The translations under genes and the position numbers were made by a program. A stretch of DNA of 64,000 nt, from positions 1 through 64,000 of the forward strand of contig JAIYDI010000007.1 in the NCBI GenBank assembly GCA_027487555.1, read 5' to 3'. The notes beneath the pieces were generated by a model. It was not told where the DNA came from, did no database searches, and worked only from the letters and a program-made list of their open reading frames with translations. How positions within the stretch are numbered: the first letter of the stretch is position 1; the number at the start of each line of letters is the position of its first letter. Shown here piece by piece: positions 51,703 through 60,821 of the stretch. The DNA is from Hyphomicrobiales bacterium. Its GTDB lineage: Bacteria; Pseudomonadota; Alphaproteobacteria; Rhizobiales; Devosiaceae.

Positions 51703-53544
51703 CTAGAAATGCCCCTGCAACTCGTGGAGGGCAGAATAGGCACCACCGGCTTTCATCAGGGCGTCGTGGGTGCCCTCCTCGATAATGCCGTCGGGCCCCA
51801 GCACAAGGATCCGATCGGCATGCCGAACGGTCGACAGCCGGTGCGCAATCACCAGCGTGGTGCGGCCGCTTGCGAGATGCAGCAGGGCTTTTTGCACCAC
51901 CCGCTCGCTCTCAACGTCGAGCGCACTGGTGGCCTCGTCGAAGATCAGGATCGCCGGGTCCTTGAGGATGGTGCGAGCGATGGTCAGCCGTTGCTTCTGT
52001 CCACCCGAGAGCTTCACCCCGCGCTGGCCGATATCGGTATCGTAGCCTTGCGGCAGCGCGACGATGAACTCGTGCGCATTGGCGGCACGCGCCGCCGCTT
52101 CAACGTCAGCATCGGTGGCGCCGGGGCGCCCATAGCGCAGGTTCTCGCGCACGGTACCGGCAAACAGATAGACATCCTGCTGGACGACGCCGATCTGGTT
52201 GCGGAGCGAAGCCAGTGTGACATCGCGCACATCGTGCCCGTCAATGTGCACCGCACCCGAAGTCACGTCATAGAAGCGGGGCACCAGGGCACAGAGCGTG
52301 GACTTGCCGACCCCCGAGGCCCCCACCAGCGCAACGAACTCGCCGGGCGCAACGGTGAGGTCGAGATCGTGGAGCACTGGCGGCATTGCGTCGTAGGCGA
52401 AGCCCACCCGCTCGAAGCAGATTTCGCCGCGAACGGCGGGCAACGCGATGGCACCCGGTTTCTCGGCGACCTCGATCACCTCGTCGAGCAGCGCCATGGT
52501 GCGCACGAAGCCGGTATAGCCCTCCTGCCAGAGCCGGACGAAGTTGGCGAGCCGTCGCACCGGATCGACGAGAATGCCGACTGTGAGGAGGAAGGTCAGC
52601 ATCTGCGCGAGGGTGAGATTCCCGGTCGCCAGCCGCAGGCTGCCGAGCCCGATGACGGTGATGACGACGATCTGCGAGAAGGCCTCCATCCCAACGGAGA
52701 ACCAGGCCTCGCTGCGATAGCCTTCGCCACGGCTGCGGACGAAATCGGCATTGGCGGCCGTGAAGCGCCGCAGGTCATCGGCCTCGTTGCCGAAGGATTG
52801 CACGACCCGGATACCAGCAAGCGAGTCCTCGAGCCGGGCGTTGATTTCCCCAACCCGTGCCTTGCTTTCTGTGAGGGCGATATTCATCCGCCGGTTGAAA
52901 TGCAGGGCGTAGAGCACGGCCGGAGGCACCAGTGCGGCGATGACGCCAGCCATGACCGGATCGATCCAGACCAGCACCGCCATCGCGCCGAGAAACTTCA
53001 GCACCGCGATCGTCGCGTCTTCCGGGCCGTGGTGGAACAATTCCCCGAGCCAGAAGGTGTCATTGGTGATCCGGCTCATCAGCTGACCGGTTCGTTCGCG
53101 ATCATAGAAACTGAAACTCAGTCGCAGGCAGTGCTCGAACAGCCGTTGACGCAGGCCGCCCTCGATCCGGGCGCCCATGACGTGGCCCTGATAGTCGACG
53201 AAAAACTCGGCGACGAGTTGCAGCGCGAGGACGCCCAGCATGACCAAGGTCGTGATGCCGATCAGCGGCAAGGCCGCCTCAGGGCCCTGCCCCACGATGG
53301 CCGAGGTAACGAAATTGGCGGTAAGCGGCAGAGCAAGCGAACAGGCCGCGACGATGAGCGCCGCCGCCACATCGGCGACGAGCATGCGCCAATGCGGACG
53401 ATACAGAGTGAACGTGCGTCGAAACAGTCCACCCGTCAGGGGTGCAAGCTCGGACGATCGAAGCGTTTTGTGTGTAGACTGGGAGAAGTGGTCAGGCCGG
53501 CGTGTAATCCGTGCGAGAGCCGAACGAAGAAACGAGAACATCAA
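51703..53544 (-). CDS. ABC exporter, fused permease and ATPase
   Basis: The 613-residue half-transporter has six membrane segments in the N-terminal part (about 50-340) and an ATPase domain with Walker A GASGVGKST, signature LSGGQKQR, Walker B LIFDEATSALD and the switch His in LVIAHRLSTV. It belongs to the MsbA/multidrug-lipid exporter group and should act as a homodimer. The substrate is unknown. No partner gene is adjacent. A 7-bp palindrome (53619-53639, GACCGAC/GTCGGTC) lies in the region shared with the divergent sugar-kinase gene. Confidence 0.92.
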   Translation of the reverse strand: MMFSFLRSALARITRRPDHFSQSTHKTLRSSELAPLTGGLFRRTFTLYRPHWRMLVADVAAALIVAACSLALPLTANFVTSAIVGQGPEAALPLIGITTLVMLGVLALQLVAEFFVDYQGHVMGARIEGGLRQRLFEHCLRLSFSFYDRERTGQLMSRITNDTFWLGELFHHGPEDATIAVLKFLGAMAVLVWIDPVMAGVIAALVPPAVLYALHFNRRMNIALTESKARVGEINARLEDSLAGIRVVQSFGNEADDLRRFTAANADFVRSRGEGYRSEAWFSVGMEAFSQIVVITVIGLGSLRLATGNLTLAQMLTFLLTVGILVDPVRRLANFVRLWQEGYTGFVRTMALLDEVIEVAEKPGAIALPAVRGEICFERVGFAYDAMPPVLHDLDLTVAPGEFVALVGASGVGKSTLCALVPRFYDVTSGAVHIDGHDVRDVTLASLRNQIGVVQQDVYLFAGTVRENLRYGRPGATDADVEAAARAANAHEFIVALPQGYDTDIGQRGVKLSGGQKQRLTIARTILKDPAILIFDEATSALDVESERVVQKALLHLASGRTTLVIAHRLSTVRHADRILVLGPDGIIEEGTHDALMKAGGAYSALHELQGHF

Positions 53545-53831
53545 TCATCATGTCCAAGTGGCAGATATGGGTTGGCTGCAGGGACAGGACGCTTCTCATT
53601 TGGCACTCCGACGGTCTTGACCGACAAAAAGCGTCGGTCGAACAGGGGCGAAGGTGGCAAAGCTGATCCGCAGAGGCAACACGTCTCTACGCCCAAGCTG
53701 CGGCTCCGCCTATGCTGTGGGAATTGCGCCACACTGGCCGGTGGCAGGTCTCGGGTCGGGCGGTGGGCTCGGCTTGCCATGGCCATCACCCACATTGTAA
53801 CGATGCACCGCCTTTATCTTGGGAGATGCCG

Positions 53832-54821
53832 ATGTTCGTAGTGGGTGGCGAGAGCCTGATCGACCTGATTGCCGAACCGACCGGTCCGGATGGCGCCATC
53901 AAGCTCGTCGCGCATCAGGGCGGGTCTCCCTACAACTGCGCGATTGCGCTGTCGAAGCTCGGCAATGCGACGGGCTTTCTGTGCCCGATCAGCCACGACA
54001 CGCTGGGCTCGTACCTGATTGGGCCGCTGGCCGAAGCCGGCGTGACGCCGTTGCTGAAAGAGCGCGTCGCTGACTACACGACGCTCGCCGTGGTGACGTT
54101 CGATGAACGGCGCAGCGCCTCCTATGGCTTCTACCGCCACGCCGACCGCGCCTTCACGCGCGAGGGACTTATCGCCGCCCTGCCCGCTGAGATCGAAGTT
54201 TTTCAGGTCGGCGGTTTCTGCCCGATCGAGCCCGAAGACGCCGCGGTGTGGCTCGACGTGGTACGCGAGGCGGCGCGGCGCGGCGCAACCCTCACCATGG
54301 ACCCGAACGTGCGGCCGTCGCTGGTCGCCGATTTCGCCGGCTACAAGGCGCGCCTCAGCCAGTTCCTCGACCTCGTCCACCTCGTGAAGGTGTCGCATGA
54401 GGACCTGATGGCGCTTGAAAAGAACGAAGCGGTAAAGGACCTGCCCGCCGACGAGATCGAAGCCATTGTCGAGAAATACGTCACCGATTTCCTGTCGCGG
54501 CCCTATTGCGAACTGGTCATCGTGACCTTCGGCGAAAACGGCAGCCGGGCGTATACCCGTGCGGGCCGTGCGACACAGCCGGTCTACCCGGCCATTCCCT
54601 TTGGCGACACGGTTGGCGCGGGCGACAGCCTGATGGCCGGCGTGCTGACCCAGCTTTCTGAGACGGGCGCCCTGAGGCCAGGCGAACTGAAGGGGTTGGG
54701 CGCGGACGCACTCGCGACAATGCTGCACTTCGGCTCTGTGGTGGCCGGTATCAACTGCCAGCGCGTCGGCTGCGTACCGCCGACCCGCGCTGAAGTCGAC
54801 GCCGTGCTCACCAAGCGCTGA
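53832..54821 (+). CDS. PfkB family carbohydrate kinase (fructokinase-like)
   Basis: The 329-residue kinase starts MFVVGGESLIDLI at 53832, six bases after GGGAG. An ATG two codons earlier is weaker. GGSPYNCAIALSKLG is the first PfkB signature, and GDTVGAGDSLMAG, which holds the catalytic Asp, is the second. The substrate is probably fructose or another ketose, phosphorylated with ATP, but closely related members act on other sugars. It is a single gene with a divergent ABC exporter. Confidence 0.85.
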   Translation: MFVVGGESLIDLIAEPTGPDGAIKLVAHQGGSPYNCAIALSKLGNATGFLCPISHDTLGSYLIGPLAEAGVTPLLKERVADYTTLAVVTFDERRSASYGFYRHADRAFTREGLIAALPAEIEVFQVGGFCPIEPEDAAVWLDVVREAARRGATLTMDPNVRPSLVADFAGYKARLSQFLDLVHLVKVSHEDLMALEKNEAVKDLPADEIEAIVEKYVTDFLSRPYCELVIVTFGENGSRAYTRAGRATQPVYPAIPFGDTVGAGDSLMAGVLTQLSETGALRPGELKGLGADALATMLHFGSVVAGINCQRVGCVPPTRAEVDAVLTKR

Positions 54822-54933
54822 CGTCGACAAAGACGACTGCTGGCCCGCAAGCGCCGCGCTCACGGTTTGTTCAATTGGCTTTCAGGTTCATCGGATTTCA
54901 AAGAGAAGGCCGTGGGCCTTGGAGGAACTGAAC

Positions 54934-55815
54934 ATGCGGATCTGGCAGGGCGCGGCACTGGCTGTGGTCGTCGTCGGGATTGCGACTGCAGCTTATATGC
55001 TGAAGCCGGTCACGGGTCCGGCGCGTGATCTGGCGCTTACAGGTGATGCGGCCAGGGGGACCTACCTTATCAGGCTCGGCGATTGTATTTCGTGCCACAC
55101 CGACCATGCAAATGGAGGCGCCGAGCTGGCCGGCGGCCCTGCGCTCGCGACGCAGTTCGGCACTTTCTATGCGCCGAATATCACGTCGGACAAGACCCAC
55201 GGCATCGGCGGCTGGACGCTGGCGCAGTTCTCGAAGGCGATGTCGGATGGCGAGGGCCCCAATGGGCACCTCTACCCAGTCTTCCCCTACGAGCAGTACA
55301 CCCTCATGTCCGATCAGGACATTGTCGACCTCTATGCCGCGCTACAGGCAACGCCAGGCTCATCATCCCCCTCCAAGCCTCATGAACTGTCTTTCCCCTT
55401 CAACATCCGTCTGAGCCTCGCCGGCTGGAAGAACCTGTTCTTTACCCCCGAGCGGTTTGTTGCGGACAGTACCAAATCAGACCAGTGGAACCGTGGTCGC
55501 TATATTGTCGATGGACCAGGCCACTGCGTTGCGTGCCATTCGCCGCGCAACCTGCTGGGCGCGCTCGAAAAGGGCAAGGAGCTCACCGGCAACACGGCCG
55601 GCGGCGTCGGGGGCAAGGCCCCGCCTTTGACTGCGGAGGCGCTGACGAAGGAAGGCTATGATGCGACATCGCTGGCGAGCGTGCTGAAAGACGGGTTCAC
55701 ACCGAATTTCGACGTGCTTGGTGGAGCGATGGGCGAAGTCATCACCGATGGGAGCTCGCACTGGACCGACGAGGACCGCGCTGCGGTGGCGGCCTATTTG
55801 TTGAATCACGGATGA
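54934..55815 (+). CDS. Membrane-anchored diheme c-type cytochrome
   Basis: The 293-residue protein has an N-terminal membrane segment (MRIWQGAALAVVVVGIATAA) acting as signal anchor, and two CxxCH haem sites, GDCISCHTDH near residue 52 and GHCVACHSPRN near residue 201. It resembles the cytochrome subunit of membrane alcohol or gluconate dehydrogenases but has two haem sites where those have three. It should pass electrons in the periplasm to the respiratory chain. No dehydrogenase gene is adjacent, so the partner is unknown. GGAGG precedes the ATG. Confidence 0.85.
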   Translation: MRIWQGAALAVVVVGIATAAYMLKPVTGPARDLALTGDAARGTYLIRLGDCISCHTDHANGGAELAGGPALATQFGTFYAPNITSDKTHGIGGWTLAQFSKAMSDGEGPNGHLYPVFPYEQYTLMSDQDIVDLYAALQATPGSSSPSKPHELSFPFNIRLSLAGWKNLFFTPERFVADSTKSDQWNRGRYIVDGPGHCVACHSPRNLLGALEKGKELTGNTAGGVGGKAPPLTAEALTKEGYDATSLASVLKDGFTPNFDVLGGAMGEVITDGSSHWTDEDRAAVAAYLLNHG

Positions 55816-55892
55816 GTTGCTCCGCCTCTGGCGCATTGGCGGAAGCTGGAGTAGCATCCCTATGGTAAGATTACGTAGGGATTGCGCAGTAC

Positions 55893-56666
55893 TTGTACCT
55901 GGGCGTTGCTTTGACATCGTTGGCGGATGTCAGCGTTGGCTTCTCGCGTTTTGCGGTTGACCAGCGCACGGCCGAGGTTTTGGCGAAGCAAATGGAACGG
56001 TGGACACTGCTCTACACTTATCAGCCACCCTTGCCGCCGAGCTTCATTGCACGAGGCGTTATAGCCGGGTTGGGACTGGCTGATGCTCCCAATCGCAGGC
56101 ACTGTGTCCTGCAGTCGGTAGAGCGATTCATCATTCCGATCGAGGGATCGAGTGAGGCCGGCACACCCGGCCTGAAGCGCTATCTTCGGCTTGGTGAGGA
56201 GCGTTACGAGGCGATTGTCCAGTTGGCGAAGGCCAATGGCCTGGTGACAGCCGAGGAAGGCGAATCGCGCTACGCAGGCGCCGGCAAGGCCAGAGTATAT
56301 TCGAGCATCTACACGCAGGTGCTGCGCGCCTGGGACTATCGGTGTGCCCTGACAGGCCAACGGTTCGGATCGGTACCGGGCCTCCATACAGGGCTTGAGG
56401 TGGTGGCCATAAAGCCCCTGATCGCGGGCGGACCCATGCATGTCCGCAATTTCATCCCGATAGCGGCAAATCTGTCTCAGGAATGGATGAAGGGCGCGAT
56501 CGCTGTGGGCGGTAACGGGGAGTTGCTGGTTGCGTTTGCGCGGCTTCCACAGAGCCTGATCGGGCTCATCGCCCAGTCCAATGGGTTCGGATCGCCGGTC
56601 GATTCGCGATACACCCCGGACCCGGAACTCCTCGCCTGGCACAAGGCATACGTGCTGGGCTCCTGA
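55893..56666 (+). CDS. HNH-endonuclease-like protein with degraded active site
   Basis: The 257-residue protein starts at TTG 55893 (a TAA lies upstream at 55866, and TTG 55911 is another choice). The first half is helical (FSRFAVDQRTAEVLAKQME). The second half follows the HNH pattern: DYRCALTGQRF, then LEVVAIKPLIAGGP where active enzymes read AHIxPW, then VRNFIPIAANLSQEWMKG where active enzymes read NGLxLxxxxHxLFD. Both catalytic/metal His are absent, so DNA cleavage is unlikely. It may bind DNA as a dead homolog. Its neighbours, a cytochrome and KDPG aldolase, give no clue. Confidence 0.6.
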   Translation: MYLGVALTSLADVSVGFSRFAVDQRTAEVLAKQMERWTLLYTYQPPLPPSFIARGVIAGLGLADAPNRRHCVLQSVERFIIPIEGSSEAGTPGLKRYLRLGEERYEAIVQLAKANGLVTAEEGESRYAGAGKARVYSSIYTQVLRAWDYRCALTGQRFGSVPGLHTGLEVVAIKPLIAGGPMHVRNFIPIAANLSQEWMKGAIAVGGNGELLVAFARLPQSLIGLIAQSNGFGSPVDSRYTPDPELLAWHKAYVLGS

Positions 56667-56742
56667 ACAGCCCCGAGCCTCCGGGCTTGATCGAAATGCA
56701 ATGAACGCCTAACGCTCGCAACATCAGGACGCGAGGTTCCAC

Positions 56743-57387
56743 ATGCCGCAAGATGCAGTCGCCATCAAACAAACTCTCTCCTTGGCTCCGGTCATCCCCG
56801 TCATCATCCTAGACGATGTGAAGGCGGCGCGACCGCTTGCCGAGGCGCTGGTGGCCGGCGGACTCCCCGTGCTCGAAGTGACGCTGCGCACGCCGAACGC
56901 GCTCCATGTCATCGCGGAAATGGCCAAGGTCGAGGGTGCCGTAGTCGGGTCAGGCACCGTTCGCAGCAGCCTGCAGATGGGCCATTCCGTAGATGCCGGG
57001 TGCCGTTTCATGGTCTCACCTGGTGCCTCGCCTCGTCTTCTCGAGGCGGCGGAGAACCACCCGATCCCACTCCTGCCCGGTATCGGCACGCCCACAGAAG
57101 CGATGACGGCTGCAGAATATGGCTATAGCTTTCTCAAGTTCTTTCCGGCCGAAGCCTTGGGTGGGGCAAAGGTTCTGAAAGCCTATGCATCCCCGCTCTC
57201 GGATATCACCTTCTGCCCGACTGGCGGGATCGACCTCGAGAAGGCAAAGACCTACCTGGCCCTACCGAACGTCATTTGTGTCGGAGGATCGTGGGTGATG
57301 CCACAGGATGCCATCGATTCTGGCGATTGGAAGCGGATCGAAGCCCTCGCCCGCGACGCAGCGGCGCTTGAGCGGAAGCTCCGCTGA
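56743..57387 (+). CDS. eda: 2-dehydro-3-deoxyphosphogluconate (KDPG) aldolase
   Basis: It splits KDPG to pyruvate and glyceraldehyde 3-phosphate in the Entner-Doudoroff pathway. The 214-residue protein has APVIPVIILDD, VLEVTLRTPNAL with the Glu base, GSGTV, and the Schiff-base Lys in SFLKFFPAE, then CPTGGID, all in the family order. It is a single gene separated from edd and other ED genes, which are not in the window. The ModE-like gene follows five bases after its stop. Confidence 0.95.
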   Translation: MPQDAVAIKQTLSLAPVIPVIILDDVKAARPLAEALVAGGLPVLEVTLRTPNALHVIAEMAKVEGAVVGSGTVRSSLQMGHSVDAGCRFMVSPGASPRLLEAAENHPIPLLPGIGTPTEAMTAAEYGYSFLKFFPAEALGGAKVLKAYASPLSDITFCPTGGIDLEKAKTYLALPNVICVGGSWVMPQDAIDSGDWKRIEALARDAAALERKLR

Positions 57388-57392
57388 GCCGA

Positions 57393-57773
57393 ATGTCTGT
57401 GCGCGGGCCAAAGTCAGGAAGTGACGCAGTAACGGGGCTTTCACACCTGCGCGTCACTTTCGACGAGAGGTTCTATATCGGCCCCGGGCGGGCCGATATT
57501 CTCGACCTCATAGACAAGACGGGCTCGATCTCCGAAGCCGCCAAGCGCATGGGCATGTCCTACAAGCGCGCCTGGAACCTGGTGCAGGAGTTGAACAATG
57601 GCTTCGGGGCGCCGCTGGTGCAGTCGTCGCGCGGCGGACCGGACCAGGGCGCCTTGCTGACGCCTGCTGGTGCCGAAGTGCTCTACCGCTACCGCAGCAT
57701 GCAGGGCGCAGCGCGAACTGCGATAGAGGCGGATTTTTCCGCGATCCAGAAACTCAGAAGCGATCTCAGCTGA
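57393..57773 (+). CDS. ModE-like N-terminal winged-helix regulator
   Basis: The 126-residue protein matches the DNA-binding half of ModE: ADILDLIDKTGSISEAAKRMGMSYKRAW (in parts ADILDLIDKTGSI and AAKRMGMSYKRAWNLV), FGAPLVQSSRGGPDQGA and LTPAGAEVLYRY. The molybdate-binding MOP domains of full ModE are absent, as in the short alphaproteobacterial form. It lies before modA and modB and likely controls them or molybdenum enzymes. Confidence 0.85.
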   Translation: MSVRGPKSGSDAVTGLSHLRVTFDERFYIGPGRADILDLIDKTGSISEAAKRMGMSYKRAWNLVQELNNGFGAPLVQSSRGGPDQGALLTPAGAEVLYRYRSMQGAARTAIEADFSAIQKLRSDLS

Positions 57774-57808
57774 CCAATAACGCCTTGCGGGGCGGCGGGT
57801 GATTTGGC

Positions 57809-58588
57809 ATGAAGATCGATATTTCCATTCGAACATATCGGTGTGCGATGTTCTCTCGCTTCTGTCTTTTCGGCCTTGTTGGCCTTGCGCTTATGTCCCA
57901 GGCCTCGGCGGCCGAAATCCACGTTGCCGTCGCGGCGAACTTCACCAAGCCAGCTGAAGCGCTCGGCGCAGCGTTCACCAGGAAGACCGGCGACAGCGTG
58001 ACCTTCAGCTTCGGCGCGACTGGCGCGCTGTATGCTCAGATCACGCAGGGCGCACCGTACGAGGTGCTCCTCTCCGCCGACAACACGCGGCCGGCGCAGG
58101 CAATGAAGGATGGGCTCGGCGTTGAGGGCTCGCAGTTCACCTACGCCGTTGGCGCAGTCGTGCTCTATGCACCCGGGATCGACGTGACCGATGGGAAGGC
58201 GGTGCTGATGGCCGGTGCTTACCAGCATCTGTCAATTGCCGACCCGAAGACGGCGCCTTATGGCGCTGCGGCAGTCGAGACGCTCGAAAAGCTGGGCCTG
58301 ACCTATGCGACCAGCAGCAAACTGGTGGTGGGCGAAAACATTTCGCAGGCGCTGCAATTCGTCGACAGCGGCAATGCCGAACTCGGCTTCGTGGCGCTGA
58401 GCCAGGTAGTCGACAAGCCGGCGAGCGCCGTGTGGCGCGTTCCGGCGGAACTGCATGCGCCGATCTTGCAAGATGCGGTGTTACTGAAAACCGGCGCGGA
58501 CGATCCCGCGGCAAAGGCGTTCCTGGCCTTCGTCCAAAGCGACGACGGAAAGGCGATCATCGCACAGTTCGGCTACACTTTCCACTGA
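57809..58588 (+). CDS. modA: Molybdate ABC transporter substrate-binding protein
   Basis: The 259-residue periplasmic protein from ATG 57809 (57848 is an alternative) has a signal peptide ending [39 protein letters not shown] (oxyanion-binding Ser) and [11 protein letters not shown] follow, and FGYTF is the typical C-terminus. It captures molybdate or tungstate and delivers it to ModB. Confidence 0.93.
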   Translation: MKIDISIRTYRCAMFSRFCLFGLVGLALMSQASAAEIHVAVAANFTKPAEALGAAFTRKTGDSVTFSFGATGALYAQITQGAPYEVLLSADNTRPAQAMKDGLGVEGSQFTYAVGAVVLYAPGIDVTDGKAVLMAGAYQHLSIADPKTAPYGAAAVETLEKLGLTYATSSKLVVGENISQALQFVDSGNAELGFVALSQVVDKPASAVWRVPAELHAPILQDAVLLKTGADDPAAKAFLAFVQSDDGKAIIAQFGYTFH

Positions 58589-58607
58589 ACGGCAAGGAGC
58601 ATTTGGC

Positions 58608-59288
58608 TTGGGTGACGATGCCATATGGACGGCGACATGGCTGACCCTCCGGTTGGCCACCATCGTCACACTGCTGCTCGTTGTCATCGCCACGCCCCTC
58701 GCCTTCTGGCTTTGGCGCAGCCGCAGCCGTTGGAAGGTGGTTGTTGGGGCGATCGTCGCGTTACCGCTGGTACTACCGCCGACGGTTCTAGGGTTCTACC
58801 TGCTCATTGCCCTAGGTCCTTTCGGACCGGGAGGTGCGCTCGCAAGTCTATGGGGCGCGCGGACCCTGGCATTTTCCTTCGAAGGGCTGGTACTCGGCTC
58901 GGTGGTGTACTCGCTGCCGTTCATGGTGCAGCCGATCCGTACGGCGCTAGAAGAGATCGGCAATGATCCGGTGGAGGTTGCCGCTACGCTCGGCGCGAGC
59001 CCATTTCAGACCATGTGGCGGGTCTGCCTGCCGCTTGCACGACGAGGATACCTGTCGGGAGCCATACTGACGTTTGCCCATACGATCGGCGAGTTCGGCG
59101 TGGTACTGATGATCGGCGGCAATATCCCTGGAAAGACAAAGCTGCTGTCCGTCTCGATCTACGACTATGTCGAACGGTTGGAATGGGACAAGGCCCATTG
59201 GCTAGCGGCCAGCATGGTCCTATTTGCCTTCGTCGTGATCGCTGCCACGCTGGCAATCGACCGAAGAACTGAAAAGAGAAGGGCCTAG
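58608..59288 (+). CDS. modB: Molybdate ABC transporter permease
   Basis: The 226-residue inner-membrane permease starts at TTG 58608 with AAGGAGC upstream. It has five membrane segments, and the EAA loop [20 protein letters not shown], which contacts the ATPase. [16 protein letters not shown] is typical of ModB. No modC ATPase gene follows. The next gene, MarR, is on the opposite strand and its end overlaps modB by four bases, so the transporter must borrow an ATPase from elsewhere or the C subunit was lost. Confidence 0.92.
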   Translation: MGDDAIWTATWLTLRLATIVTLLLVVIATPLAFWLWRSRSRWKVVVGAIVALPLVLPPTVLGFYLLIALGPFGPGGALASLWGARTLAFSFEGLVLGSVVYSLPFMVQPIRTALEEIGNDPVEVAATLGASPFQTMWRVCLPLARRGYLSGAILTFAHTIGEFGVVLMIGGNIPGKTKLLSVSIYDYVERLEWDKAHWLAASMVLFAFVVIAATLAIDRRTEKRRA

Positions 59289-59764
59289 GGCTTGCCTTCG
59301 CCGGTTCGCATCAACTGAGTGAAACGCTTCAGGGACTTGGATAGTAGACGGCGCTGGCGTTCATTGAGATCACCAAACAACGCATCCTCCAGTTGCACCC
59401 AGTGACCGGCAAGCCATTGCTGCAGTCGCTCACCCCGCTCCGTAAGTGCCCATCCGCGAATGAGCTCGGACCCGACAGGCTGTTGTCGGACGATGTCGCG
59501 CGCTTCGAGCCGCGCAATGATCTGATGAAGCTGATCAGGCGACGTTTCGAGGGTTTCCGAAAGAGTGGGCATGGTCGCACCAAGCTTGGCGTGGAGCGCA
59601 AAGATCACTGCATCGTCGCCCGGCTCGAGCCCACGGTCGGATAGTGGAGTCAACAACGCCTTTCTGGCGAGTTGGCCCGCATCGATCAGACGATAGAGCG
59701 CTGCACGTACCTTTGTCTTTGACATGGGCGGGTGGATCACATCCTCGGTTGCAGGCCTCGTCAT
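59285..59764 (-). CDS. MarR family transcriptional regulator
   Basis: The 159-residue winged-helix regulator has helices [18 protein letters not shown], the HTH segment [28 protein letters not shown] (in parts: [12 protein letters not shown] and [13 protein letters not shown]) and the wing around [16 protein letters not shown]. Its target is unknown. The divergent LysR gene or the transporter to the left are candidates by position only. Confidence 0.8.
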   Translation of the reverse strand: MTRPATEDVIHPPMSKTKVRAALYRLIDAGQLARKALLTPLSDRGLEPGDDAVIFALHAKLGATMPTLSETLETSPDQLHQIIARLEARDIVRQQPVGSELIRGWALTERGERLQQWLAGHWVQLEDALFGDLNERQRRLLSKSLKRFTQLMRTGEGKP

Positions 59765-59900
59765 TGTTCCATCCTAAACAGACTTGCTGTGGAGCCAAGC
59801 CCCGAAGCCGCCGATTGTTCCGAAAGTGTCAATCGACTATCGATTGAATTGCGACGGCCGGGAACCGCTCGGTTTCGCATTCCAGCAGGGGCCGAAAATC

Positions 59901-60800
59901 ATGACTCAGGATCTGGCGCGTATCCGGGCTTTCGTGCAGGTCTTCGATGCGGGTGGATTTTCATCTGCGGCACGGTTGCACGGGCGCTCAAAGGCTCTGC
60001 TGTCGAAATATGTGACCGACCTCGAAGACTATCTCGGGGTGCGGCTGATGAACCGCACCACCCGCAAGCTGAGCCTGACTGAAGCCGGCGAAGCCTACTA
60101 CCGGGAGGCGAGCCAACTGCTGCAGCAACTTGACGATCTCGACGCGACTATATCCGACCAAACGGCTGAGCCACGCGGCATGATACGGATATCGGGGCCG
60201 CGTAACTTTGGCGAGACTACGCTGGCGCCGGCTATCTTCGATTTCCTCGGAAAGCACCCGATGGTATCGCTCGACTACCGACTTGAGGACCGCTTCGTCG
60301 ACCTTGTGGAAGAAAGCATCGATGTCGCGATCCGGATATCGACCATGTCGGATTCGTCGCTGATCGCGCGCAAGCTCGGCGATATCCGCCACGTTATCTA
60401 TGCGGCGCCAGCGCTGGTCCTGCGCGTTGGGTTGCCCGAGCGACCAGATGACCTGCGCGGCAAACCCTGCATCCTCGATACCAACATGCCGGCCCATACA
60501 AGCTGGCGTTTCATTGAAGGCGCCCAGACGATCTCAGTGCATGTCGGCGGCCCCGCCCGCGTCAACTCGCCCGTAGCCTCGATGCAGGCGGCGATCGCAG
60601 GCCTTGGCTTTGCAATGATACCCGCATACCTCGCTGAACCACTCGTTGCCGAAGGCAAGCTGGTTCGGGTCCTGAACGACTGCATGACTAACGGCCCCAG
60701 CCTGATGGCGGTCTATCCGCATCGTCGGCACCTTGCCGGCAAGGTGCGAGCACTGATCGACCACTTGGTCGACTGGTTCGAGATACATCCGGTCATCTGA
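59901..60800 (+). CDS. LysR family transcriptional regulator
   Basis: The 299-residue LTTR starts MTQDLARIRAFVQVFDAGGF at 59901. An upstream in-frame ATG (59784) adds unconserved residues. The HTH is FSSAARLHGRSKALLSKYV, and the effector domain follows from about residue 90 (RGMIRISGPRNFGETTLAP). The group resembles those near oxidoreductases and metal genes. The metal exporter fusion gene downstream is the nearest possible target. Confidence 0.88.
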   Translation: MTQDLARIRAFVQVFDAGGFSSAARLHGRSKALLSKYVTDLEDYLGVRLMNRTTRKLSLTEAGEAYYREASQLLQQLDDLDATISDQTAEPRGMIRISGPRNFGETTLAPAIFDFLGKHPMVSLDYRLEDRFVDLVEESIDVAIRISTMSDSSLIARKLGDIRHVIYAAPALVLRVGLPERPDDLRGKPCILDTNMPAHTSWRFIEGAQTISVHVGGPARVNSPVASMQAAIAGLGFAMIPAYLAEPLVAEGKLVRVLNDCMTNGPSLMAVYPHRRHLAGKVRALIDHLVDWFEIHPVI

Positions 60801-60821
60801 CCGTAGACGAGGGCGGAAGCG

